Positions 42,597 to 50,789 of a DNA stretch of 64,000 nt are shown here, piece by piece. Location: contig JBNGDP010000004.1 in assembly GCA_049975345.1 (NCBI GenBank), forward strand, positions 1 to 64,000, read 5' to 3'. Position numbers and translations under genes: made by a program. Each line of letters begins with the position of its first letter. Position 1 is the first letter of the stretch. Below the pieces are notes generated by a model that saw nothing but the letters and a program-made list of their open reading frames with translations, made no database searches and was not told the DNA's origin. The stretch comes from Oceanipulchritudo sp049975345. GTDB lineage: Bacteria > Verrucomicrobiota > Verrucomicrobiia > Opitutales > Oceanipulchritudinaceae.

Positions 42597-43280
42597 ATGA
42601 CCCTTGAAGAACATCGCCTGTACCGGCAGCGTCACGAGCGCATCGCGCGCGTGAAGCGGGTCCTCCGCTGGATGCCCCGGCGGGCCACCGTCCATCGGTA
42701 CCCCGTCCTGAAGTGGTTTGCCAAGGCCTCACGCAAGCGGTCCTACCTCTGGTGTTTCCGGGTCCGGAAGGTGGTCCCAGCCCTCTATGCCGGCTGTATC
42801 CTCGCCCTGCTGCCCTTGTATGGAATCCAGCTCCCCCTTGCCGTCGCTCTCGCCTTCTTGTTGCGGGTCAACCTGCCGGTCCTCTTCTCCCTGCAATTCA
42901 TCACCAACCCTCTCACCGCCCTGCCCTGCTACTTCGCGGCCTACCAGATCGGGCGCGTCATCCTGAACCTGTTCGGAATCGATTCCCCCCACCTGAACAT
43001 GCAGGAGATGAAGTTCCTGATCGACTCGCTTCAGGCCGGAGACTGGGGATACAATCTCAAGTATATCGCCACGGTCTGGGGAATCACCTTCCTCGGAGGG
43101 TCCGTGCTGGGAAGTTTTCTCGCCACGGTGGCCTCCGGTATCTACAAGTTCGCCGCCTACGAGGTGGCCGCGTCCTACCGGCGGCTCAAGGAACTGCAGG
43201 AAAAACGGCACGCCCAGACGGACAACCGGGATTCGCGTCCCGCAACCGTGCAGCCCAAACGTTCCCCACAGCATGGCTGA
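42597..43280 (+). CDS. DUF2062 membrane protein
   Basis: A 227-aa protein of the DUF2062 family: a basic N-terminus with Arg-rich helices, then hydrophobic segments (about 60-85, 87-120 and 150-180) with the family motif FSLQFITNPLTALPCYFAAYQIG. Function unknown in general. Its last 8 nt overlap the start of namZ, so the two are probably co-translated. Confidence 0.82.
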   Translation: MTLEEHRLYRQRHERIARVKRVLRWMPRRATVHRYPVLKWFAKASRKRSYLWCFRVRKVVPALYAGCILALLPLYGIQLPLAVALAFLLRVNLPVLFSLQFITNPLTALPCYFAAYQIGRVILNLFGIDSPHLNMQEMKFLIDSLQAGDWGYNLKYIATVWGITFLGGSVLGSFLATVASGIYKFAAYEVAASYRRLKELQEKRHAQTDNRDSRPATVQPKRSPQHG

Positions 43281-44565
43281 AAGCTCCTGCAACCAGCGCA
43301 GGCGCTTCCTTCGGCAGGTCGCCCTTTCCCTCCCCGGACTCGCCCTCCTGGGGGCCGGCAGCCGGCCCGCTTCCTCTTCCGGCGGGGTCCTTCCCGGCAT
43401 CGATGTCCTCGCCAGAAACGGCTTCCATCCGCTGCGCGGCAAACGCGTCGGGCTCCTCACCCACCCGGCCGGAGTCAACCGTTTCGGCATCTCGACCATC
43501 GAGGTGCTGCGTGCCAGCCCGTTGGTCCGGCTGATGGCCCTGTTCGGGCCCGAACACGGCATCCACGGCGATGAAAAGGCCAATGTCCCCGTCGAGGACC
43601 GGACCGATCCGCGGACCGGCCTGCCCGTCTATTCCCTCTACGGGAAATTCCGGCGCCCAACCCCAGCCATGCTCGCCTCGATCGATACCATGGTCATCGA
43701 CCTCCAGGATATCGGGTCGCGCAGTTATACCTATGTCAGCTGCATGCGCTACGTCATCGAGGAATGCTTCCAGGCCGGTAAGCAGGTGATCGTCCTTGAC
43801 CGGCCCAATCCCCTCGGCGGTCTCAAGGTCGACGGACCCCCGCTCGAAAAGCAATGGATGAGCTACGTCGGGGCCTTCCAGGTGCCCTACGTCCACGGGC
43901 TCACCATCGGTGAACTCGCCAATATGGCCAAACGAAAACCCGGCGTTCTCCAGGTGCCCGATTCGGTGCGCCGGCGCGGCCGGATCGAAATCATCCCCAT
44001 GTCCGGCTGGAGGCGCTCCATGATGTGGACCACCACCGGCCTGCGGTGGATCCCCACCTCCCCCGCCATTCCCGATGTTTCCGCGGCCCTCGGTTATCCC
44101 ATGACCGGCCTCGGGGCTCAGCTGGGCGGCTTCCAGCACGGCTATGGCACCCGCCTCCCCTTCCGCCTCCTCCAGTTCCCCAAAACCGCCCCGGAAACCA
44201 TCTCCGCCGCCTTTTCCAGCCGCGCCATCCCCGGGCTGGCCTTTCCCGTCGTCCCCTTTACCGTCATGGGCCAGCCACGCCGCGCCACCTTCGTCAAGGT
44301 CACCGACTGGGCCGCCCTGCGCCCCACCGAGCTCTCCCTCCACATGATGGACCTCGCCCGCCGGTGGAATCCCACCAACCCCTTCGCCGCCGCTCCCCAC
44401 TCCAAGCGCGACCTCTTTACCAAGCATGTCGGCGACTCCCGGGTCCTCGACTCCCTCCTCCAGTCCAACTCCCCACTCCCCATCCAATCCCTCCTCGCCG
44501 ACTGGTCCGCAACCAACCGCCTCTTCCAACTGGAAGCCCGCGCCTGGTGGCTCTATCAGCCCTGA
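43273..44565 (+). CDS. namZ: NamZ-like exo-beta-N-acetylmuramidase (DUF1343)
   Basis: A 430-aa DUF1343 protein; the characterised member NamZ removes N-acetylmuramic acid from the non-reducing end of peptidoglycan fragments. It has a twin-arginine-type N-terminus (RRRFLRQVALSLPGLALLGAG). Family motifs: GKRVGLLTHPAGVNR, ALFGPEHGIHGD, VYSLYGKFRRPTPAML, VIDLQDIGSRSYTY, DRPNPLGGLKVDGPPLE and YVHGLTIGELA. The C-terminal half is less typical, with a Ser-Pro-rich pyrimidine-rich coding end. Adjacent to DUF2062; cell-wall recycling is inferred. Confidence 0.87.
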   Translation: MAESSCNQRRRFLRQVALSLPGLALLGAGSRPASSSGGVLPGIDVLARNGFHPLRGKRVGLLTHPAGVNRFGISTIEVLRASPLVRLMALFGPEHGIHGDEKANVPVEDRTDPRTGLPVYSLYGKFRRPTPAMLASIDTMVIDLQDIGSRSYTYVSCMRYVIEECFQAGKQVIVLDRPNPLGGLKVDGPPLEKQWMSYVGAFQVPYVHGLTIGELANMAKRKPGVLQVPDSVRRRGRIEIIPMSGWRRSMMWTTTGLRWIPTSPAIPDVSAALGYPMTGLGAQLGGFQHGYGTRLPFRLLQFPKTAPETISAAFSSRAIPGLAFPVVPFTVMGQPRRATFVKVTDWAALRPTELSLHMMDLARRWNPTNPFAAAPHSKRDLFTKHVGDSRVLDSLLQSNSPLPIQSLLADWSATNRLFQLEARAWWLYQP

Positions 44566-44643
44566 TCCCCCTCACTCCCCCCCCACGTCCCGTTGACCGT
44601 TTTCCCTTGACCCCCCTCCTCCCTTTTTTAAAGGTGCGATTTA

Positions 44644-45639
44644 ATGCAATTAATGCGCGCCTTCCCACGCCTGCAGCCGGGCCTCTGTCTGGTGGCCGGT
44701 ATGCTTTCGTCTTCCCTGTCGGGCGAGGACTGGATCCTTGTCTGGTCGGACGAATTTGATTACACGGGATTACCGGACTCCTCGAAATGGGGATATGACG
44801 TGGGCGGCTGGGGCTGGGGCAACGGGGAGCTGCAGTACTACACGGAGGCGCGGGAAAAGAACGCCCGTGTGGAGGGGGGGAACCTGGTCATCGAGGTGCA
44901 CGAGGAGGAGGATTATGAAGGGAACATCAACGACTACACCTCGGCGCGTCTGCTGACGAAAGGGAAGCACGACTGGACCTACGGGCGTTTCGAGGCACGG
45001 ATCAAGGTGCCGGAAGGGGAAGCGGGATTATGGCCGGCCTTCTGGATGCTGGGTTCGGACATTGATTCGGTGGGCTGGCCCCAGTGCGGGGAAATCGACA
45101 TCATGGAATATGTGAGCCGTCAGCCGAACGAGATTTTCGGGACAATACACGGTCCCGGATACAGTGCGGGCGGCTCGTACGGGAACCTTTTTGAGTTTGG
45201 GGAGCCGGTATCAAATGCATTTCACGTCTTCGCCGTGGAGTGGGAACCCGGAAGGATCGAGTGGTTTGTGGACGGGATCCTCTACCACTCGGCGGAGCCG
45301 GAGGACATCGTCGGCACCGGGCGCAAGCCGAACGAATGGGTCTTTGACCACGATCATTTCCTGATCCTGAATGTCGCGGTCGGCGGGACATTCGGTGGCT
45401 TCCTGGATGAAAACCTCACCTTTCCGGTGCGGATGCTCGTGGATTACGTGCGGGTCCACACCCGCGATTACGGCATGTTCACCGGTTACAGGCAGGATGG
45501 ATTCTGGATGCAAACCGGGGGTTTCCTCGGCCCGGTGAATGTGGAACCCTATCCCTGGGTCTATCTGGATGCCCTCTCCGCCTACGGATATGCCGCCCCG
45601 TCCGAATCCTCCGGCGGATGGATCTTCCTTCCGAAATAG
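44644..45639 (+). CDS. GH16 endo-beta-1,3-glucanase (laminarinase-like)
   Basis: A 331-aa secreted GH16 enzyme. A signal peptide (about 1-27) precedes the catalytic beta-jelly roll (29-280). The active-site motif is Glu150-Ile-Asp152-Ile-Met-Glu155, the bacterial laminarinase form: nucleophile Glu150 and acid/base Glu155. WPAFWMLG, RQPNEIFGTIHGPGYS and WFVDGILYH are also typical. The C-terminal ~50 residues are short and Tyr/Gly-rich with no carbohydrate-binding module. It is followed after 38 bp by a larger GH16 paralogue, so laminarin or mixed-linkage glucan degradation is likely. Confidence 0.92.
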   Translation: MQLMRAFPRLQPGLCLVAGMLSSSLSGEDWILVWSDEFDYTGLPDSSKWGYDVGGWGWGNGELQYYTEAREKNARVEGGNLVIEVHEEEDYEGNINDYTSARLLTKGKHDWTYGRFEARIKVPEGEAGLWPAFWMLGSDIDSVGWPQCGEIDIMEYVSRQPNEIFGTIHGPGYSAGGSYGNLFEFGEPVSNAFHVFAVEWEPGRIEWFVDGILYHSAEPEDIVGTGRKPNEWVFDHDHFLILNVAVGGTFGGFLDENLTFPVRMLVDYVRVHTRDYGMFTGYRQDGFWMQTGGFLGPVNVEPYPWVYLDALSAYGYAAPSESSGGWIFLPK

Positions 45640-45677
45640 CGGCGCCGTCCTTCACACCCCCCCACAGAAAGCAAACA

Positions 45678-48218
45678 ATGAGAGCATTCCGCCCTGATAT
45701 AGGAATCCCCGCCATGCTCAGGCTGGCGACGATGGCCGTGGTTCTGCAGGCCGCCCATGGGGCTGGCGCCGCCTACACCCTGGTCTGGCAGGATGAGTTC
45801 ACCCAGCCGGACGGAAGCGCGCCGGACGCGGCCAACTGGACCTACGACACCGGCGGCTCGGGATGGGGCAACAACGAGGAGCAGTACTACACGACCAGCA
45901 CGAACAATGCCCGCATTGAAAACAACCAGCTGGTCATCGAACTGCGTGAGGACGCCGTCAACGCGTATCCAAACAACGACTACACATCGGCGCGGCTGAA
46001 GACCCTGGGGCTGCAGGAATTCACTTACGGGATCATCGAGGCGAGGATCCGCCTGCCCTTCGGGGACGCCAGCGGGCTGTGGCCGGCCTTCTGGATGCTG
46101 GGTGCGGATTTCCCGGTCACAGGATGGCCGGGCTGCGGGGAGATCGACATCATGGAATACATCAGCCGCCAGCCCAACGAGATCTTCGGAACCATTCACG
46201 GTCCCGGATACTGGGGGGGAGGTTCCTTTGGAAATACCTACTTTTATGGCGGCCCGATCGCCCCGCCTGAACCACCCAACCTGCCGGATCCTTACGACGA
46301 CGCCTACTACCATGTCTACTCGGTCGAATGGGAACCGAACCGCATCCGCTGGTACATCGACGGCATCCTGTATCATACGGCCGTCCCCTCGGACATCGCC
46401 CCGAATGCCTGGGTCTTTGATCATGACTTTTTCCTCATTCTGAACCTGGCCATCGGGGGGAATTTCGGCGGCGCGATCGATGCGGCCAACCTTGCCTTCC
46501 CGACCCAAATGCTGGTCGACTGGGTGCGCGTCTACCAGGATGACAGCATCCAGCCGCCCTCGATTCCGGTCCCCGGCCTGGTCGAGGCGGAGGACTACAC
46601 CTCGCAATCCGGTATCCAGACCGAGACGACAAGCGATGCCGGGGGCGGCCTCAATGTCGGCTTCATGGGGAATGGGGACTGGCTGGAGTACACCCTGGAT
46701 GTGGCGACTGCCGGCACGTACTCCGTCGACATGCGGGTGGCCAGTGGCGCCGGCATTACCGGGACCCTGACCTTCTCCACGGACGGCAATTCCCTGACCT
46801 CCCCGGTCATCAGCAACACCGGCGGATGGCAATTCTGGACGACCGTAACGGCCGGGGAAATCGATCTGCCGGCCGGCCTCGTGACCCTCCGGGTCGATGT
46901 GAACACCCCCGGAGGCGACGCCATGAACCTCAACTGGATGGACTTCTCCCCGGTCAGCAGTCCGACCCCCGCGTTGACCCTGGCGAAAACCGGGATCTTT
47001 ATGGACGAAAACGGGAACGATTTCGCGGACCCGGGCGAGACGATCAATTACACCTTCGCCCTGGAAAACACCGGCGATGTTGTCCTGAACAACGTGACGC
47101 TCACGGATCCGCTGGTGACGGTCGAGAACAACGGGGGCGGCCCGTTGAACCTTCTGGCGGACCCCGGCTTTGAAACCGGTACCACATTCGGATGGGCCGG
47201 AGACGGTTCGGTGGTCGCGGCCCCGGCGGAAGGCGGCAGCAACTACTCCCTGCAGCTGACGGCACCCGGCGGTTACGTGGTCCCCGCCGCCTACCAGGGC
47301 TTTACGGCAAGCCCCGGTGACGAATTCTACTTTTCAGGATGGATGTATGCACCCGCCAGCCTCTCCCCCGGAACCACCGGTTTATTGAAGATGGTCTTCA
47401 GGGACTCCGGCGGGAACGACCTGACGCCTGCCTCTTATGTCATCGGCGGTCCGCCCCCGCCGCCCAATGATGCGAACTTCCCCGGGGCCGAGTCGACGCC
47501 CAAGCTGACCTCCGCCTCCCCGACCTCCATATGGATATTCTCCGAGGTCCAGGCCGTCGCCCCGGCCAATACCGTGGAAGTTTTCCTCTACATCCTGAAT
47601 GTGGGGGAAGTCGCAACGACCCTCTATTTCGACACCCTGGAGGCCTATGACGTCCTGGCCGCCGGTGGCGCGCTGGCCCTGGCCCCGGGAGCGGTGGACA
47701 ACACCACCTTCACCGCCGCCTACACCATCACCGAGGCGGACATCAACGCGGGACGCGTCGTCAATACCGCCACCGCGGACAGCGATGAGAGCGATCCCGT
47801 CAGCGACCAGGAAACCACCCCCCTGCCGGTGGATCCTTCCGCGGATACCGATGGGGACGGGTTTACCGATCTCTTCGAGCGCGCCTTCGGACTCGACATT
47901 TTCAACCCTGATTCCCTGTCCATGGGGCCCATCGGGAACGTGGCGGAGCTCACCGGAGAGCATTTCCTGCAGTTGTCCTACCGGCGTCGTGCGGGCGGCT
48001 CCGGCACCACCGGGGTCGATTACTCCGTGGACGGCTGCGTTTATACCGTGGAGGTTTCCTTGGACCTCGGCTCGTGGCAGAGCAGCGCTTCCCTTGTCGG
48101 GCAAGTGGGAACCCCTGTCGACAACGGCGATGGCACGGAAACCGTAACCGTCCGAGCCAACGAACCCATCACCTCCGGAACCCGCTTCATCCGGCTGAAG
48201 GTAACGGAAGGGCCCTGA
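45678..48218 (+). CDS. GH16 laminarinase with CBM6 and split DUF11 domain
   Basis: An 846-aa secreted multidomain enzyme. Signal peptide about 1-31; GH16 catalytic domain 33-288 with Glu155-Ile-Asp157-Ile-Met-Glu160; CBM6 about 297-425 (VEAEDYTSQSG, MGNGDWLEY, NLNWMDF). A DUF11-like domain begins at 431 (LTLAKTGIFMDENGNDFADP), but after 485 a CBM4/9-like insert takes over (490-660, ADPGFETGTTFGW through FDTLEAYDV). The DUF11 strand order resumes at 662 (AGGALALAPGAVDNTTF). DTDGDGFTDLFERAFGLD is a Ca-binding type-3 repeat, followed by a C-terminal beta-sandwich. The ATG at 45678 gives the signal peptide. Confidence 0.9.
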   Translation: MRAFRPDIGIPAMLRLATMAVVLQAAHGAGAAYTLVWQDEFTQPDGSAPDAANWTYDTGGSGWGNNEEQYYTTSTNNARIENNQLVIELREDAVNAYPNNDYTSARLKTLGLQEFTYGIIEARIRLPFGDASGLWPAFWMLGADFPVTGWPGCGEIDIMEYISRQPNEIFGTIHGPGYWGGGSFGNTYFYGGPIAPPEPPNLPDPYDDAYYHVYSVEWEPNRIRWYIDGILYHTAVPSDIAPNAWVFDHDFFLILNLAIGGNFGGAIDAANLAFPTQMLVDWVRVYQDDSIQPPSIPVPGLVEAEDYTSQSGIQTETTSDAGGGLNVGFMGNGDWLEYTLDVATAGTYSVDMRVASGAGITGTLTFSTDGNSLTSPVISNTGGWQFWTTVTAGEIDLPAGLVTLRVDVNTPGGDAMNLNWMDFSPVSSPTPALTLAKTGIFMDENGNDFADPGETINYTFALENTGDVVLNNVTLTDPLVTVENNGGGPLNLLADPGFETGTTFGWAGDGSVVAAPAEGGSNYSLQLTAPGGYVVPAAYQGFTASPGDEFYFSGWMYAPASLSPGTTGLLKMVFRDSGGNDLTPASYVIGGPPPPPNDANFPGAESTPKLTSASPTSIWIFSEVQAVAPANTVEVFLYILNVGEVATTLYFDTLEAYDVLAAGGALALAPGAVDNTTFTAAYTITEADINAGRVVNTATADSDESDPVSDQETTPLPVDPSADTDGDGFTDLFERAFGLDIFNPDSLSMGPIGNVAELTGEHFLQLSYRRRAGGSGTTGVDYSVDGCVYTVEVSLDLGSWQSSASLVGQVGTPVDNGDGTETVTVRANEPITSGTRFIRLKVTEGP

Positions 48219-48235
48219 AATGTCGCGGGCATCCC

Positions 48236-48277
48236 CCGTGTCGCGGGCAGGGATGNNNNNNNNNNCCCGCGACACGG
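48236..48277. repeat. Inverted repeat spanning a 10-N gap
   Basis: CCGTGTCGCGGG (48236-48247) and CCCGCGACACGG (48266-48277) form a perfect 12-bp stem, and the 10 N (48256-48265) lie in the loop. A TGTCGCGGGCA copy also lies just upstream (48221-48231). It sits between convergent stops of the GH16 gene and typA, so it may end transcription both ways. The gap suggests a collapsed hairpin. Confidence 0.7.
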
Positions 48278-48281
48278 AAAC

Positions 48282-50096
48282 TTACTTCCCCGTCTTTTCC
48301 ATGCGCTTGCGAGCATGGGGATCGAGGATGCGCTTGCGCAGGCGCAGGATTTTCGGTGTCGCCTCGACATACTCGTCGGTCTCGATGTACTCGAGGGCAC
48401 GCTCAAGGGAAAAGCGGACCGGCGGGGCCAGCTGCACGTTCTTGTCGCTGCCGGCGGCCCGGAAATTGGTCAGCTGCTTGCCCTTGGTGGGATTGACCGG
48501 TAGGTCGATGCGCTTGGGGGATTCCCCGACGACCATGCCGATGTAGACCTCCTCCCCGGGGCAGACGAAGAGCTTACCGCGCTCCTCGAGGGCCATCAGG
48601 GCGTAACCGGTGGCGGAACCCTGCTCCATGGAAACAAGCGTTCCGGTCTGGCGGTTGACGATCTCCCCGGCCCAGGGCTTGTAAGCGTCGAAGAGGTGGC
48701 TCATGACCCCCTGGCCGCTGGTCATGTTGACGAGGTCGAACTCGAACCCGATCAGGCCGCGGGTCGGGATATTCACCTCGACGGTCGTGCGTCCCATCAT
48801 GTGGGCGTGCATGCCGGTCACCTGTCCCTTGCGCGAGGCCAGATCCTTCATGATCCCCCCCACGGCTTCATCCGGAACGTCGATCCACACGTTTTCAAAG
48901 GGCTCGCAGCTTTGGCCGTCAACCGTGCGGCGGATCACCTGGGGCCGGGAAACAAGGACTTCGTACCCCTCGCGCCGCATCTGTTCGACGAGGATGGCGA
49001 TCTGCATGGCCCCCCGGGCGGAAACCATGAAGCGCGCCCCGTCCGTGGCCTCCTCAACGGAAATGGAAATATTCGTCCGGGTCTCCCGCAGGAGGCGCTC
49101 GCGAATCTGCCGGGAGGTCACCCGTTTTCCGTCCCGCCCGGCGAAGGGCCCGTCATTGACCGCGAACTCCATCTGGATGGTCGGGGGATCGATCTCCATG
49201 AACGGAAGGGCCTCCTGTTCCGGCGTGGCGACGATGGTTTCCCCGATGTCCGCCTCCTCGAAACCGGCCAGGCCGACAATGTTCCCGGCCACCGCGATCC
49301 GGGAATCGTTTGTCTGGAGACCGGAATATTCGAACAATTTGGTGACCTTGGCGGATTCCCGCGACCCGTCCTTGCGGATGATGTGCAGGCGGTCCCCACC
49401 CTTGGCTTCCCCGCTGAGGATGCGGCCCACCGCCACCCGGCCGACGTAATCGTTCCAGTCAATATTGCTGACCAGCATGCGAAAGGGTCCCGGTTCCACC
49501 ACCGGGGGATCGATCCGTTCCATGATCGTCTCGAAAAGGGCGGTCATGTCCGCCCGCGGGCCGTCCAATCCACGGGCCGCCCAACCATTCTTCGCGCTGG
49601 CGTAGAGAAAAGGAGCGCTGAACTGGTCCTCGTCGGCCTCGAGATCGAGAAAGAGCTCGAGCACCTTGTCGTGCACGGCCTTCGGGTCGGCGTGCTCGCG
49701 GTCCACCTTGTTGATGACGACGATCGGCTTCAGGTGGTGGCGCAAGGCCTTCATCAAGACAAAACGGGTCTGGGCCTGCGGGCCCTCGTAGGCGTCGACC
49801 AGGAGCAATACCCCGTCGACCATTCTCATCACCCGCTCGACCTCGGCCCCGAAGTCCGCGTGCCCGGGCGTGTCGACGATGTTGATCAGGCTCTCCTTCC
49901 AGTGGATGGAGGTGTTTTTCGACTTGATCGTGATCCCCTTTTCCCGCTCCAGGTCCATCGAATCCATCATCCGCTCGGCCACGATCTGGTTCTCACGGAA
50001 CAGCCCCCCGGCCTTCAGCATCTGGTCCACAAGGGTCGTTTTGCCGTGGTCGACGTGCGCGATGATCGCGATGTTGCGGATGTTTTTCGGGTTCAT
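48282..50096 (-). CDS. typA: Ribosome-associated GTPase TypA/BipA
   Basis: A 604-aa translational GTPase. G1 is AHVDHGKTT, G2 includes REKGITI, G3 VDTPGHADFG, G4 NKVDRE, and SAKNG serves G5. EF-G-like domains follow, with the TypA-specific C-terminal region (FVCPGEEVYIGMVVGE, KGKQLTNFRA, LDPHARKRM). It assists 50S subunit assembly, notably under stress. The bases upstream of the ATG are heptad repeats. It ends the purL-DUF2238-typA series. Confidence 0.94.
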   Translation of the reverse strand: MNPKNIRNIAIIAHVDHGKTTLVDQMLKAGGLFRENQIVAERMMDSMDLEREKGITIKSKNTSIHWKESLINIVDTPGHADFGAEVERVMRMVDGVLLLVDAYEGPQAQTRFVLMKALRHHLKPIVVINKVDREHADPKAVHDKVLELFLDLEADEDQFSAPFLYASAKNGWAARGLDGPRADMTALFETIMERIDPPVVEPGPFRMLVSNIDWNDYVGRVAVGRILSGEAKGGDRLHIIRKDGSRESAKVTKLFEYSGLQTNDSRIAVAGNIVGLAGFEEADIGETIVATPEQEALPFMEIDPPTIQMEFAVNDGPFAGRDGKRVTSRQIRERLLRETRTNISISVEEATDGARFMVSARGAMQIAILVEQMRREGYEVLVSRPQVIRRTVDGQSCEPFENVWIDVPDEAVGGIMKDLASRKGQVTGMHAHMMGRTTVEVNIPTRGLIGFEFDLVNMTSGQGVMSHLFDAYKPWAGEIVNRQTGTLVSMEQGSATGYALMALEERGKLFVCPGEEVYIGMVVGESPKRIDLPVNPTKGKQLTNFRAAGSDKNVQLAPPVRFSLERALEYIETDEYVEATPKILRLRKRILDPHARKRMEKTGK

Positions 50097-50098
50097 GG

Positions 50099-50141
50099 TC
50101 TTTGGACAAGGGACGAGAGACGAGGGACGAGGGACAGGAGC
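50099..50141. repeat. Heptad repeats in the typA leader
   Basis: About six 7-mers of the ACGAGGG type (for example ACAAGGG, ACGAGAG) lie between the DUF2238 stop (50150) and the typA start (50096), ending 2 nt before the ATG. On the transcribed strand they read as a C/T-rich leader with no Shine-Dalgarno sequence. Confidence 0.9.
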
Positions 50142-50149
50142 TTGTCAAC

Positions 50150-50752
50150 TCATCCGTGCGCAAAGCGCCGCTGCTGCCAGAAGGCTCCCGCCACGGCCCC
50201 GAGGGCGTTGAAGATGAGATCAAGCCCCATGTTGTAGAGATCCCCGACCCCGGTCTCCTCGAGATTCACGTAGGCGAGAAACTCGATGATCTCATTGACC
50301 GCGCTGAGCCCGAGGCTGCCCGCGACGGCGAAAAAGATGAGCATTCCGGGATGCGTCCCCCGCAGGCTGCGCCTGGCGATCAACTGGTGCATCGCCACCG
50401 CCGCGGCCATGAATCCATAAAAATGGACCACCTGGTCCATCTTCAGGATGTAAAAATCCCCGCCCCGGTCGAGGATCGGCACGATGCGCCAACCATACAG
50501 CACGGTGTCGCCGACGGGCACCAGACCCCCCATCATGTGCAGGAGCCCCCAGAAGGAAAGCAACCACAGTACCAGGTGATCCAGGCCGGACTTCCGGGCC
50601 GTGGCCAGAATCAACAAACCGATCCCCAGCGTAACCCCGAGGTACGCGATGAATTCAAAATTCCCGCGGCTGACATAAAAAAATCCCGCCACCACCAGGT
50701 ACCCCAGCGTGAAAAGGATCAGCCCTTTGTATTCATTCAATAGATTCTTCAT
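50150..50752 (-). CDS. DUF2238 (YjdF-like) membrane protein
   Basis: A 200-aa polytopic protein with about six hydrophobic helices. Family-like motifs: VDLVVHFYGF-type (MDQVVHFYGFMAAAVAMH), SAVNEIIEFLAYVN and GDLYNMGLDLIFNALGAVAG, the closing signature of DUF2238. Function unknown. The ATG at 50752 is chosen because upstream in-frame codons are heptad repeat. It lies between purL and typA on the same strand, with repeats filling both junctions. Confidence 0.82.
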   Translation of the reverse strand: MKNLLNEYKGLILFTLGYLVVAGFFYVSRGNFEFIAYLGVTLGIGLLILATARKSGLDHLVLWLLSFWGLLHMMGGLVPVGDTVLYGWRIVPILDRGGDFYILKMDQVVHFYGFMAAAVAMHQLIARRSLRGTHPGMLIFFAVAGSLGLSAVNEIIEFLAYVNLEETGVGDLYNMGLDLIFNALGAVAGAFWQQRRFAHG

Positions 50753-50789
50753 TCTTCGTCCCTCGTCCCTGGTCCCTGGTCCCACGTCC
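50753..50789. repeat. Heptad repeats in the purL-DUF2238 spacer
   Basis: The whole 37-nt gap between the purL stop (50790) and the DUF2238 start (50752) consists of units such as CTCGTCC and CTGGTCC (GGGACGA and GGGACCA on the coding strand). Same family as 50099-50141, same relative orientation. Confidence 0.9.
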
